A stretch of DNA of 64,000 bases, from assembly GCA_001899285.1 (NCBI GenBank), contig MKWA01000002.1:1-64000 (forward strand), given 5' to 3'. Position numbers and translations under genes: made by a program. The notes below the pieces were generated by a model. It was not told where the DNA came from and did no database searches. It was given only the letters and a program-made list of their open reading frames with translations. This stretch comes from Rhizobiales bacterium 64-17 (lineage in GTDB: Bacteria > Pseudomonadota > Alphaproteobacteria > Rhizobiales > Xanthobacteraceae). Positions 50,925 through 60,326 of the stretch are shown here, piece after piece (the first letter of the stretch is position 1; the number at the start of each line of letters is the position of its first letter).

Positions 50925-53482
50925 TGATGTATGATTTTCTCACGCAACTTATTGATAGCTTCGTGCTCAGAATCCATGCGGGAAGCGTAAATTCGCGCAT
51001 TCTCCGCTATTCTTTTCCTCTTACCATCATCATTGAGAACGGCATGAATCTCCTTTGCTATCAAATCAGGATCGGGACCAACGAGAAATACATTGTCGCG
51101 ACCTCCATAGTTTTCAGCATTTCCGTCGACGTCGAGGTCGATGACTGGGAGTCCGCATGCCATCATTTCGAATGGAACCATGGACGGGTTTGTGGGTGAA
51201 AAAACCAAACCCGCAGTCGCGATATTATACAGGTTAGCTAGATGCAGCGGTTTCAAGACCTGAAGATCGGTATATGGAAAAGGTATTGCTATATCTTTCA
51301 CCGCATAGGAGCCGAACAAAATGATCTCTGCTTCTGAGTCATACTTGTCATGAAACGCTTTCAATGCCTTTATTCCAAGATCAAAGCATCGCCGCGGCAT
51401 TTCGGGACGAGCGAAGTACAGTATTTTTCTATTTGAGCGCGTTGCGTCAGGGTTCGGCTTGTATATGTTTTTATCAAAATAAAAAGGAATATCGTCGGCA
51501 TGCAGGCCGTGCCGTTGCTTGATGATACGTTTGATCCATGGGCCGTAGCTGATTTTATGAAAGGGTTTTTGCATCGCGTTGATCGCGAGCAAATAGTCAG
51601 TGCCCATTGCAAAAAAGTATGGTTCGTAATCCTGAAGGAAATGATACTGGCGGCCTGCCCAATAACGAGAAGATTCTATATTGTAAACTGTTTTCCAGTA
51701 GGTCGCGAACGTGATGTTCGAAGGACAAATGAGTTGTTCGGAGTAGACGACTCTGATCCGCCGACTATCGAATTCAAACTCTCGTGAGATGTCTTCAGAT
51801 GTTGGGTACTCGTTTGTGGGTTCAGTAAATTGGAGCAGGATTGTATGCCCGGAATCCGCAAACCAGCGCGCCAAGGAAATAATCTTGTTGTGGCCGCCGC
51901 TTCCTCGCATCATCCCCGGAATAACAAAAGTTATTGTTTGATGGTATTTTTCTGGACTAGCGCGAACCTTCTGTTCTTGAGCCGCAAGAATCCCCGAGAA
52001 AACGGCGGCGGCATCTCGCTGTTTTGCAAGAGGTCCATAGACATCAATGGCATGGCGATATGCGTTGTCGCCCAATCTGGCTCTTAGAGAAGCATCTTTG
52101 ACCAGACTGTCGAGTGCTTTCAGCCAATCCTCAGTTGTTGTAGCGAGCATGCCGTTTTCGCCGTGTTTTATTGCCGCACGGAACGGTGCTGTACTGCTGG
52201 CAATGGTTGGAATATGAAGCAGTCCAGCTTCGTAATATTTCAGGTCACTTTTTGCCTCGCAAAACGGGTTTCCGACCTCCAGCGGAGCGATATTGACGTC
52301 GAAATTGGCTATTTCATCAGGCAAAGCATGATGGGGCACCAGAGGTCTTTGCTCAATTCTGTGGTTGAACGGCAATAGCATCGGAAATTCATTCAGATCC
52401 AACATGCCTATAATGATGAGGCGTGTTGCCGGATAAGTGGCGAGTATTTTAGCAATCGCTTCTGCCGCAGCGGAAAAATCGCGTTGATGAGTCATCGATC
52501 CGCTTGCGTAGCCAATATTGATCGTGTCCGTGTATTTCCGATCAAGCGCGGATTGACGTGCGGTTTCGGAAGATTCGAAGGTTTTCCGACTGAAGCCATT
52601 TCGGATGATATTTGCATTCTTACCCATCCGTCGAAACGCTTCAGCCAGATACTCGGTGGTGGCGATGCATTCGTCGGAGTTGGTCGCCATCAGATGATAT
52701 CGCCGAACGCCGTCGAAATATTGCGGAAGATCGTCTCTCTTTAGAAAACGGAGTCCATCAACGTTCTGTTCTGTCGCGACGGATGGGTCAAAAACAAAAT
52801 CGTCAATATCAAAAACGATCCTTGCCCCTGCTAAGCGGCATTTCTCGACAAGCGAGGCAACTGCATCATCCCATGCGACGCGAAAAAAGACGACTATTTG
52901 TGAAAAAATGAGCCGATGTTCGAATTCATTAATCTGGCCGATACTGCACCAATCTGCACTTATCCCTGCCGCATTAAGCGCCTCGATCTGATGGTCAACT
53001 CGATAAAAATGGCTTGTATTTTCGGGTAAGCCGGAAACGTACATGACCGCCGGCTGCTGATGCCCGCGCTGGAGAATCTCGGCTTTCGCTCGCTCTGTCG
53101 GCAGTGTCTTTCCGTCGGCAGGCGGCAGTGCATGCCGGCCCTCTGCTATGCCAAATTCCAGATAATGAGCTAAAGGATTGATGCCCGATATGGCAACGTC
53201 AGGATAAGCAGAAAGATACCATTTTGTATTGAAAAGCGAACTTGGATTCCGTCCTTCTGTAACGCCATGGATAACGTAGTGAACCAGCGGGTTTTCTTTT
53301 GCGTTGGCAACATCGGGATATGTCGAGAGATAATATTGCGGGTCAAAGAAGCCATTAGGCTTCCGCCCTTCAAAAGCGCCGTAGCGCATAAAATGGACGA
53401 AGGGATCCTCTCCGGCGTTACGGACGTCTGGGTTATTTGCAAGATAATATTCTGCGTCGAAGAGTGGATGGGTGTAATCCAT
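50921..53482 (-). CDS. Double GT-B glycosyltransferase with N-terminal F-D-x-x-Y-L repeats
   Basis: 853-residue cytosolic or peripheral enzyme. Residues 5-118 hold three repeats of about 37 residues (F-D-A-E-Y-Y-L; F-D-P-Q-Y-Y-L; F-N-T-K-W-Y-L, each followed by P-D-V, H-Y/F and E-G-R). Residues about 140-500 form one GT-B-like unit (G-Y-A-S-G-S-M-T-H-Q-R-D-F; Y-Y-E-A-G-L-L-H-I-P-T-I-A). Residues about 520-850 form a second, resembling WsaF-type rhamnosyltransferases (G-S-G-G-H-N-K-I; Y-F-A-R-P; P-F-E-M-M-A-C-G-L-P-V). It probably adds two sugars of a rhamnan-like chain. The gene is clearly AT-richer than the rfb genes. Confidence 0.85.
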   Translation of the reverse strand: MDYTHPLFDAEYYLANNPDVRNAGEDPFVHFMRYGAFEGRKPNGFFDPQYYLSTYPDVANAKENPLVHYVIHGVTEGRNPSSLFNTKWYLSAYPDVAISGINPLAHYLEFGIAEGRHALPPADGKTLPTERAKAEILQRGHQQPAVMYVSGLPENTSHFYRVDHQIEALNAAGISADWCSIGQINEFEHRLIFSQIVVFFRVAWDDAVASLVEKCRLAGARIVFDIDDFVFDPSVATEQNVDGLRFLKRDDLPQYFDGVRRYHLMATNSDECIATTEYLAEAFRRMGKNANIIRNGFSRKTFESSETARQSALDRKYTDTINIGYASGSMTHQRDFSAAAEAIAKILATYPATRLIIIGMLDLNEFPMLLPFNHRIEQRPLVPHHALPDEIANFDVNIAPLEVGNPFCEAKSDLKYYEAGLLHIPTIASSTAPFRAAIKHGENGMLATTTEDWLKALDSLVKDASLRARLGDNAYRHAIDVYGPLAKQRDAAAVFSGILAAQEQKVRASPEKYHQTITFVIPGMMRGSGGHNKIISLARWFADSGHTILLQFTEPTNEYPTSEDISREFEFDSRRIRVVYSEQLICPSNITFATYWKTVYNIESSRYWAGRQYHFLQDYEPYFFAMGTDYLLAINAMQKPFHKISYGPWIKRIIKQRHGLHADDIPFYFDKNIYKPNPDATRSNRKILYFARPEMPRRCFDLGIKALKAFHDKYDSEAEIILFGSYAVKDIAIPFPYTDLQVLKPLHLANLYNIATAGLVFSPTNPSMVPFEMMACGLPVIDLDVDGNAENYGGRDNVFLVGPDPDLIAKEIHAVLNDDGKRKRIAENARIYASRMDSEHEAINKLREKIIHQ
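53129..53470 (-). repeat. Three protein-level repeats (F-D-x-x-Y-L ... E-G-R) in the glycosyltransferase
   Basis: Three tandem units of about 37 residues with invariant Y-L, P-D-V, N-P-L/D-P-F, H-Y/F, G and E-G-R positions. The same unit occurs at the C-terminus of the sulfotransferase fusion and once in the methyltransferase at 60958. Confidence 0.85.
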
Positions 53483-53496
53483 GATGTATCCAACGC

Positions 53497-56145
53497 TTAG
53501 TTCGAAGCGGCGCGATTGATCAGGTATTCTTCGAGAGGGTCGAGGCTGAATCCAGGCTTAATCCCGGGATGTCGGCGATAATCAAACAGCGGATGGGGCG
53601 CGCGGGCTTCGCGCCAACCGTGGGTGCGGTAGTGGGCTAGCGGATTTTCACCGGCACGTTTCACATCCGGATTTTTCTCCAGATACCACGACGTATCGAA
53701 CATTGGGTTGGGATCGAGACCGTGTGATGCGCCGACCGTCCAGAAGTGATGCAGCGGATTGAGGCTGCTTGCAGCGATGTCCGGATATTGTCGCAGATAC
53801 CAGTCGGTATCGAACAGCGGATTGGGATCGTAGCCCTTGGTCACACCCTCGACGACGTAATGCCCGAGCGGTGACAGGCAGCTTACAGTATAATCCGCGT
53901 ATTGCGCGATATACCATTTTCCGTCGAACAGAGGATGAGGATCGCGACCTTCCGCGCCGCCATGCAGGACGTAATGCATCAAAGGATCTTGGCCGGTAGC
54001 AGCGACATCGGGATAGCGCTTGAGATACCACAGCGGGTCGAAAAGGCCGGATCGCCGGATCGCCTCCGTCTCCTGGTGCTGGCGCGCGGTCATCGCGCGT
54101 TGCCGTAGACGTGAGAATGGCCAGACGCTCCGGCGAGCCTGTGCAGCATCGCGACGTTTCTGTTCATCCGCCTGCCGCTTGAGGCGTTCGGCCTCCGCTT
54201 CCGCGCGCAAGCTGGTAAGCTCGCGCTGCAGGCGCGCCGTCTCCTCGCTACGTGCAGTCAGGTCCCGTTGTGCCTGCGCCCATGTTTGCTGAACCGTGGC
54301 GCGAAGCCGTGTGACTTCGTTCTCGGCACGGGTCGCTTCGTCTGCTTTGCATTGCAAAAAATCCCGTACCTCGCGAACGCTCTGGAGCTCCGCTTGCGCT
54401 GCATATAAGACCTCACGCGTGGCTATCAATTCGTTTCCGAGTTGCGATCGCTCCTGTCGGCCATCCTGCACGATACGCTGTGCTTCTTCGAGTGCGGCGG
54501 TTATAAGACCATTTTCACGCCGCGCGTCACGGAGGATACTTTGGGTGAGACCGAGTTCGCGGCGTGTTTTTTCGCCATCGGCGCGCGTCGCGGCGAGGGC
54601 TTTATTTTGATCGGCAAGCAGGAGAGTTGTTTTCTCTGCCTCGCTGCGTAGATGTTGCAAGTCGGTGGCGGCAGCTTGTAGTTGTTCCGTGGTGTCGCCA
54701 AGCTCTTGAGAAACATGTTTTAATTCATGCGCGCGCGCCTGCGCGTCGTTCAGCGCCTCAAGCAGTCGACGGTGAGCGGTCGCAAGGTCGGATTCGCGAG
54801 TGGCAGCAAGGGTGCGAGCCGCGTCGCGTTCGGTGTTGATCACCTTGATAACTTGCCGCGCCTCGTCAAGTTGCTTTTGTGCCTGCTCGGATTCGCCAGC
54901 GAGACGTTGCGCCTCGGTCTGGCTTTCCCGGAGTAGGGCGCGGGTAGCTTCGAGCTCTTGCTGTCGACGCTCGGCTTCCTGCCGTCTGGCGGCAGCCTCG
55001 GTCTCGGCTTCATGCGCGCGGCCGCGCGTCGCAACAAGCTCTTCGTCGAGCGCCCGCACGCGCGTTGCATAATCGGTAGCGAGCTGCCGGGCTTGGGTGA
55101 ATGCATTGTTCGCTTCCGCGAGACTGGCGTCGCGTTCGGCGATGGCTGCGTCGCGTTCGCCGGCTATCGTCGCAATGCGTGCGTCGATATCACGGATCCG
55201 AGCTTCTGCGTCTTCGATTTCACCGGCGAGCAGCAGGCCAAAGGCAGTTGTCGCCTTGTTGAATTCCGCACTGACCTGGTCGAGTATGCGGTGATGCTCC
55301 TCACGCTCGGGGCCGCGGCTCATGGCGAGGAGCGCGCCATAGGTGGTTTTTACCCAGTCCGTGACATCGGCACGGGCGTTGAGTTGTGTTTCGTCGGTCA
55401 CATGATGGCGATGCGCGTCCGCGAGGAAGCGGTCGACAGCGAGTTCGGTTGAATCGGTGCGGCGTGGCCAGCGCAGATCGGTCGTTTCGCTGATGCGCGC
55501 CACCAAAGCGCGCCAATCGTCCATTAGCATGTCATAGGTGACGATAGCGCGCGGCATTTCGCGAGTTGTGCGCTCGGCATCGAGAGTATGCCGTAGCCAC
55601 AGCAGGTACGATTTTGTGAGTGCGAAGCCATTACGGCGACGCAAGGATGCGGCAACTTCGAGGGGGTTGCGGATTGGTAGGACGGGGACTGGCGTTGTAT
55701 CGAAACGGTCAAGAACATCGCGCCACAACGGTACGAAGCGGCATATGCGCGGATCCTTCACTGTGAACAAATTTGAGTGTGTAAAGTCATTGCGTATCAC
55801 GGTGAGGAGTTGTTGTTTAACGGCCTCCGCTGCCGCAGACCCGATCCAGTCGGGGTTGACCTTCCGCCAATCGTGCCATGAGGTGCCAGCGGCATCGAGC
55901 ATCGCATCGTGGATGATGACTAGGTCGGCCGATTCCCAATGTCCTGTATCGTTTCCGATGCCTGGTCCCATAACGTTTTTTGGCAGATCGGCTCCGAGCA
56001 AACTGAGGACGCGCGTTAGCGCCGACGTGCCGCTGCGATGCATGCCGAGCACCATGATCGCTTGCTTCATCGTTGCGAGACGATGCGGACTCCCGGCTTT
56101 GCGTAGTTGTTCAGGCCGTCGGCTGGTCTTGCGGTTAGCCGGCAT
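53497..56145 (-). CDS. Sulfotransferase / coiled-coil / repeat fusion protein
   Basis: 882-residue protein of unusual build. Residues about 26-250 are a sulfotransferase: the 5'-phosphosulfate loop is L-G-M-H-R-S-G-T-S-A, followed by T-G-H-W-E-S, F-T-V-K-D-P-R-I-C-R-F and P-I-R-N-P-L-E-V-A (3'-phosphate part). Residues about 290-690 are one long Glu/Ala/Arg-rich coiled coil. The last 181 residues hold four full F-D-x-x-W-Y-L ... H-Y repeats. It would place a PAPS-dependent sulfotransferase on a rod with a repeat head. ATG 56145 is used, with GGAGCG upstream; TTG 56151 is rejected. It is co-transcribed with the repeat-bearing glycosyltransferase 14 bases downstream. Confidence 0.87.
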   Translation of the reverse strand: MPANRKTSRRPEQLRKAGSPHRLATMKQAIMVLGMHRSGTSALTRVLSLLGADLPKNVMGPGIGNDTGHWESADLVIIHDAMLDAAGTSWHDWRKVNPDWIGSAAAEAVKQQLLTVIRNDFTHSNLFTVKDPRICRFVPLWRDVLDRFDTTPVPVLPIRNPLEVAASLRRRNGFALTKSYLLWLRHTLDAERTTREMPRAIVTYDMLMDDWRALVARISETTDLRWPRRTDSTELAVDRFLADAHRHHVTDETQLNARADVTDWVKTTYGALLAMSRGPEREEHHRILDQVSAEFNKATTAFGLLLAGEIEDAEARIRDIDARIATIAGERDAAIAERDASLAEANNAFTQARQLATDYATRVRALDEELVATRGRAHEAETEAAARRQEAERRQQELEATRALLRESQTEAQRLAGESEQAQKQLDEARQVIKVINTERDAARTLAATRESDLATAHRRLLEALNDAQARAHELKHVSQELGDTTEQLQAAATDLQHLRSEAEKTTLLLADQNKALAATRADGEKTRRELGLTQSILRDARRENGLITAALEEAQRIVQDGRQERSQLGNELIATREVLYAAQAELQSVREVRDFLQCKADEATRAENEVTRLRATVQQTWAQAQRDLTARSEETARLQRELTSLRAEAEAERLKRQADEQKRRDAAQARRSVWPFSRLRQRAMTARQHQETEAIRRSGLFDPLWYLKRYPDVAATGQDPLMHYVLHGGAEGRDPHPLFDGKWYIAQYADYTVSCLSPLGHYVVEGVTKGYDPNPLFDTDWYLRQYPDIAASSLNPLHHFWTVGASHGLDPNPMFDTSWYLEKNPDVKRAGENPLAHYRTHGWREARAPHPLFDYRRHPGIKPGFSLDPLEEYLINRAASN
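53500..54042 (-). repeat. Four protein-level repeats at the end of the sulfotransferase fusion
   Basis: Units begin F-D-P-L-W-Y-L, F-D-G-K-W-Y-I, F-D-T-D-W-Y-L and F-D-T-S-W-Y-L, spaced about 38 residues, with a partial fifth (F-D-Y-R-R). The H-Y/H-F and G-x-x-x-G/A-R positions are kept. Confidence 0.87.
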
Positions 56146-56210
56146 GAGCAACGCTCCGCAAGGGCATGTGAGTGGCTTGATCGGGCGGATGCAACATCAG
56201 AAGCATCGTT

Positions 56211-57491
56211 CTAAATCGAACCATGACTGTGCAGAATGCGGCGCAGTCCCTTGAAGTGCATCGATGTGCCAGCGCGGCGCAGGTCCGCCATCACCTCGTC
56301 GCGCAAGGGTTCGTTGAAGTCGCTAAGGATGCGATACACTTCTTCGAGAGAATAAACGCTACGATAAAAAATGTCGCGTTTAATGGCAGGGAGGCCGAGA
56401 TACTTCATGAACAGAAAGCCGCCGACGTGCACCTGATTGCGCTTGGCAATGAGGCTGATCAGGCGGTTACCGAAAATCTCGAAATTCCAGCGATCCATAG
56501 TCTCAAGCTGGCCGTGGATGCCCGGCAAACCGGCTGGGCGGTTGCTGGGGCCGATTGGCCGCACACCCTGCGAGATGGCTTCAAAATCAGTGGCGGAAAA
56601 ACCCTCGGCTCCGATGAATGTGTCGAACTCCCTGTAGAGCAGAGGGCGGCAGTAGCTCGGCAGCAATCTCACCGATTCCAGAACATCGCGGACGGGACGG
56701 GGGCGCAGATGCGGAATGAGTTGTGCGGCCTGGAACAGGATATGCGGGCGAAAGCCGGCCTTGGTCATATGTCGCGTCAGGCTGACTTCGCCTTTATGGA
56801 TCGACCAGCGCCGCGTGCCGATCGGCTTGTAGCTTTTCCAGAATTTGCGGAAAGCCCGGCTGCGGACGGCATGGAATCCAAATGACAGCAGGAAAGACTG
56901 GACGTGGTAATGATATTCGAACACTTCCGTCAGGCCGATGAACTCGTCTTCGCCGTCGAGGTCGGCAATCAGTTTGCCGAGACCCCGCTCGAAGAAGAAC
57001 ATGCTGTCGTTCATCAGGATCAGCCGATCCACATCCTTTTCGCTGCGCATCAGGATATTGGCGGCATCCTTATAAGCGCCGAAATCCCGGCCGACATTGG
57101 AGCGCTCGATCAGCACGTAGCATGCATCGAGCAGCTGGGCGCGCAGGAGTGGCGTAATGGGGCCATTGGCGACGACGACGAGGTTGATGTCACTGCGTCC
57201 AATCGCGTTGATCATGTTCGCAGTGAACGAGGCGAGCGGAGAATTAGTGTAGATCACCAGGACCGCATATTTTTGCGATTTCTTGTCCGCCTTGCCTGCG
57301 GTAACGGAGCGAACCCGCAGACGCTCGGAATAAACCCGCGGATCGAGCCGATACCACAAGCGCATCAGGATCTCCGCGAGCGGAATGATGGTCCACGATT
57401 CGAGCGTGTACCACGCGCCATAAAGCGCCTTGCCGATCGAAGCGAGGGTGTCCCCGATCGCTGCCATTACGACGTTGCCGCGGGTGCCCAT
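56211..57491 (-). CDS. Rhamnan synthesis protein F (RgpF)-like glycosyltransferase
   Basis: 426-residue protein of the RgpF family involved in rhamnose polymer synthesis. Core motifs are V-I-Y-T-N-S-P-L-A, E-R-S-N-V-G-R-D-F-G-A-Y-K-D-A at about 133, and R-L-I-L-M-N-D-S-M-F-F; later S-F-G-F-H-A-V-R-S and F-W-K-S-Y. ATG 57491 begins 1 base after the rfbA stop, so translation is coupled. It gives the main evidence, with the rfb genes, that the polymer contains rhamnose. Confidence 0.87.
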   Translation of the reverse strand: MGTRGNVVMAAIGDTLASIGKALYGAWYTLESWTIIPLAEILMRLWYRLDPRVYSERLRVRSVTAGKADKKSQKYAVLVIYTNSPLASFTANMINAIGRSDINLVVVANGPITPLLRAQLLDACYVLIERSNVGRDFGAYKDAANILMRSEKDVDRLILMNDSMFFFERGLGKLIADLDGEDEFIGLTEVFEYHYHVQSFLLSFGFHAVRSRAFRKFWKSYKPIGTRRWSIHKGEVSLTRHMTKAGFRPHILFQAAQLIPHLRPRPVRDVLESVRLLPSYCRPLLYREFDTFIGAEGFSATDFEAISQGVRPIGPSNRPAGLPGIHGQLETMDRWNFEIFGNRLISLIAKRNQVHVGGFLFMKYLGLPAIKRDIFYRSVYSLEEVYRILSDFNEPLRDEVMADLRRAGTSMHFKGLRRILHSHGSI

Positions 57492-57492
57492 C

Positions 57493-58365
57493 TTATTGTG
57501 CCGTTTGCAGGAGGGAGTGGAGATATTCGCCGTAGGAGGTCTTTGGCATCATGTTTGCGATTGCGCCGATCTGATTGGCTGAGATCCAGCCATTGGCATA
57601 AGCAATTTCCTCGATACAGGCGATCTTCAACCCCTGTCGGTGTTCGATGGCGCGGACAAATTCCGATGCTTCGAGAAGAGACTCGTGGGTGCCGGTATCG
57701 AGCCAGGCAAAGCCACGGCCGAGCTGCTGGACTTTGAGCTTGCCGGCGCGGCGATAGTGCTCGTTGACGTCGGTGATCTCGATTTCGCCCCGTGCTGACG
57801 GTTTGACGTCTTTAGCGATGCGCACCACATCGTTATCGTAGAAATAGAGGCCGGTGACGGCCCAATTGGATTTTGGCGATGCCGGCTTTTCTTCCAGTGA
57901 TAGCGCCAAGCCGTGTTGATCGAACTCGACAACGCCATAACGCTGCGGGTCGCTGACGTGATACGCGAATACAGTCGCCCCGTCGGTCAGCCGGGCCGCG
58001 TCCTGCAGCAATGGTGAAAGGTTGTGGCCGTAGAAGATATTGTCGCCCAGCACGAGCGCTGTCGGGGCATTGCCGATAAATTGCTCGCCGATGATGAAAG
58101 CGTCCGCGAGGCCGCGCGGCTGCGTTTGCACCGCGTAAAAGATATCGATGCCCCAGCGTGAGCCGTCGCCCAGCACATGCTTGAACGATCCGATATCGCG
58201 CTCGGTGGAAATGAGCAGGATTTCACGGATTCCGGCCAGCATCAGGACCGATAAGGGATAATAGATCATCGGCTTGTCGAACACCGGCAGCAACTGCTTG
58301 CTGATGGCGAGTGTCACCGGGTAGAGCCGTGTGCCCGAGCCGCCCGCCAGAATGATCCCCTTCAT
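57493..58365 (-). CDS. rfbA: Glucose-1-phosphate thymidylyltransferase
   Basis: 290-residue nucleotidyltransferase making dTDP-glucose, the first step to dTDP-rhamnose. [18 protein letters not shown] at the start is the signature, followed by [24 protein letters not shown] and [10 protein letters not shown]. Length and motifs are standard. Fourth gene of the minus-strand operon, 24 bases after rfbD. Confidence 0.97.
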   Translation of the reverse strand: MKGIILAGGSGTRLYPVTLAISKQLLPVFDKPMIYYPLSVLMLAGIREILLISTERDIGSFKHVLGDGSRWGIDIFYAVQTQPRGLADAFIIGEQFIGNAPTALVLGDNIFYGHNLSPLLQDAARLTDGATVFAYHVSDPQRYGVVEFDQHGLALSLEEKPASPKSNWAVTGLYFYDNDVVRIAKDVKPSARGEIEITDVNEHYRRAGKLKVQQLGRGFAWLDTGTHESLLEASEFVRAIEHRQGLKIACIEEIAYANGWISANQIGAIANMMPKTSYGEYLHSLLQTAQ

Positions 58366-58389
58366 GGCTCTCCCCAGCTGTTTCGCACG

Positions 58390-59259
58390 CTAGTATCCCT
58401 TGGCCGCGAGGTAGGAATCCAGTGCTTCCTGCCAGGGCCGCATCGGGCCGATGGCCGCTGTAAGCTTGGCGTTGTCGAGAACGCTATAAGGTGGCCGGGT
58501 AGCGGGCGTCGGGAACTCGGCGGAGGAAATTGCTTCGACCTTCACGGCAATCTTCGCCCGTTTGACGATCTCTGTTGCAAAGTCGTGCCAGGTTGCGCTG
58601 CCGGAATTCACCACATGCCATACGCCATGCGGCGCTTGTCGGTCGAGCAGGGCAAACATTGCGGTGGCGATGTCAGCCGTCGAAGTCGGCGACATTGTCT
58701 GATCGGCAACCACCCGGAGGTGGCCCTTTTCGCGACCGAACCGGATCATCGTCTCGACAAAGTTGCCACCTTTACCGCTCGCGCCGGCAACACCGAACAG
58801 CGAAGCGACACGGAGAATGAGGGCATCAGCTTGGGTGCGCAGCACCAGGTCTTCGCCCATGCCTTTCGATGCGCCATAGACGTTGAGCGGCGCTTTGCCG
58901 TCATCTTCCGCCAGCGGCTTTCGTTTCGCTTGGCCGCCGAAAACATAATCGGTAGAAATGTGAACCAGTCGCGCGCCTTTCTCCGCGCAAAGCCGTGCCA
59001 GGGCCTGCGGTAGGTGCGTATTGATCGCGAATGCCAGCTGGGCATTGCGCTCGACGTCATCGGTCTTGTGATAGCTGGAGCAATTGATCAGGCAACCGAA
59101 GTCGATGCCGCGCAAAACATCGATCGCCGGCTCGATCTCTGAGAGATCGAGCCTGACGCGGTCGATGCAGAGGATATCGAACGGTTTTGCGCGCGCCGCA
59201 TTGACGGCACGGATGTCAGTGCCGAGCTGTCCGTTGGGGCCGAGCAGGACCGTCCGCAT
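58390..59259 (-). CDS. rfbD: dTDP-4-dehydrorhamnose reductase
   Basis: 289-residue SDR performing the last step of dTDP-L-rhamnose formation. N-terminal L-G-P-N-G-Q-L-G-T-D binds NAD(P)H; H-I-S-T-D-Y-V-F-G-G, then Y-G-A-S-K-G-M-G-E gives the Tyr/Lys pair; V-A-D-Q-T-M-S-P-T is the substrate loop. Length is normal. Starts 2 bases after the upstream SDR gene stop. Confidence 0.96.
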   Translation of the reverse strand: MRTVLLGPNGQLGTDIRAVNAARAKPFDILCIDRVRLDLSEIEPAIDVLRGIDFGCLINCSSYHKTDDVERNAQLAFAINTHLPQALARLCAEKGARLVHISTDYVFGGQAKRKPLAEDDGKAPLNVYGASKGMGEDLVLRTQADALILRVASLFGVAGASGKGGNFVETMIRFGREKGHLRVVADQTMSPTSTADIATAMFALLDRQAPHGVWHVVNSGSATWHDFATEIVKRAKIAVKVEAISSAEFPTPATRPPYSVLDNAKLTAAIGPMRPWQEALDSYLAAKGY

Positions 59260-59261
59260 GA

Positions 59262-60308
59262 TCAGATTTTCAGCACGCCGCCGTACATTTCGAGGCTACG
59301 CATGCGTTCATGCCATGCGGTCAGCTCGCGATACCAGTCGAGCGTGATCGTCTGGGGTGTGCGATCAACCTTGCCGGATGCGAGAGCCTCGCAGAGCTCC
59401 TTCACGCCATCTTCGGCATGATAGAGCGCCTTGTAGCCAAGGCCATAGATCTTATCGAACGAAACGCGATAGGAGCGATGATCCGGATCTCCGTACCATT
59501 CGATCTTGACGTCGTGCGGAACGGTCGCCGCGACTTTTTCAGCGAGCGGGCCGAGCTGGTAGTTGTTTGTTTCCGATCCGACGTTGAAAACCTGTCCGCT
59601 CACCTTGGAATGAGGCGCGGTCAGCATGAAAATCTGCGCGCGGGCGGTATCCTTGACATGAACCATCGGGCGCCATTGGGTGCCGTCGCGCATCAGCGGT
59701 AGCACGCCGGTCTTATAAGCGCCATAGGTCATGCCGTTGATAGCAAGATCGAACCGCATCCGCGGGCTATAACCATAGACGGTGGCCTGGCGCAGGACGA
59801 TGACGCCGAAATTTTCGGAGGCGAGCGGCAACACATCGTGCTCGGCCATTTCGTTCGCCTTGGCGTAAGTCGTTAGCGGATTGGTCTTGGTCGTCTCGTC
59901 GGCGATGACACCGGCTTCCTGGAAGCCATAGAGACTGCAGGAGGAGGGCAACACATAACGTTTCACGCCGGCGTCTTTAGCGAGACGTGCCGTCGTTGCG
60001 CGGGCGCGGTGATTGATCGCGTAGGTCTCGTTCTGGAACAACTCGCCGGACGGATCGTTCGAAATCGCCACCAGATCGATCACGTGGTCGATCCCGGCAA
60101 GGTGCTCCGGTTTGATGGCGCGTGCGTCTTCCTGGATCAGTTCTAGGTTCGGATGCTCAGACAGTAATTCCCGACCAAAGAAATAGCGATCGATGGCCCG
60201 CACCCGAAAGTTCTGTTCGAGCAACATTGGCACCAGTGTCGTGCCAATATAGCCGCCGGCGCCTGTCACCAGAACCCTTGCGGCGGAGTTTCCATTTTGA
60301 GCTGCCAT
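59262..60308 (-). CDS. NAD-dependent epimerase/dehydratase family protein, not RmlB
   Basis: 348-residue extended SDR. V-T-G-A-G-G-Y-I-G is the nucleotide site, and Y-V-L-P-S-S-C-S-L-Y-G is the active-site strand. The expected Tyr-x-x-x-Lys reads Y-A-K-A-N, so Asn stands at the Lys place. W-R-P-M-V-H-V-K-D-T-A-R-A is the usual later block. It occupies the place of rfbB between rfbC and rfbD, but lacks the RmlB marks (T-D-E-V-Y-G, Y-S-A-S-K-A). It may modify another nucleotide sugar. The dTDP-glucose dehydratase must therefore be outside this window. Confidence 0.85.
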   Translation of the reverse strand: MAAQNGNSAARVLVTGAGGYIGTTLVPMLLEQNFRVRAIDRYFFGRELLSEHPNLELIQEDARAIKPEHLAGIDHVIDLVAISNDPSGELFQNETYAINHRARATTARLAKDAGVKRYVLPSSCSLYGFQEAGVIADETTKTNPLTTYAKANEMAEHDVLPLASENFGVIVLRQATVYGYSPRMRFDLAINGMTYGAYKTGVLPLMRDGTQWRPMVHVKDTARAQIFMLTAPHSKVSGQVFNVGSETNNYQLGPLAEKVAATVPHDVKIEWYGDPDHRSYRVSFDKIYGLGYKALYHAEDGVKELCEALASGKVDRTPQTITLDWYRELTAWHERMRSLEMYGGVLKI

Positions 60309-60326
60309 AATTCCCTCGCACCATTG

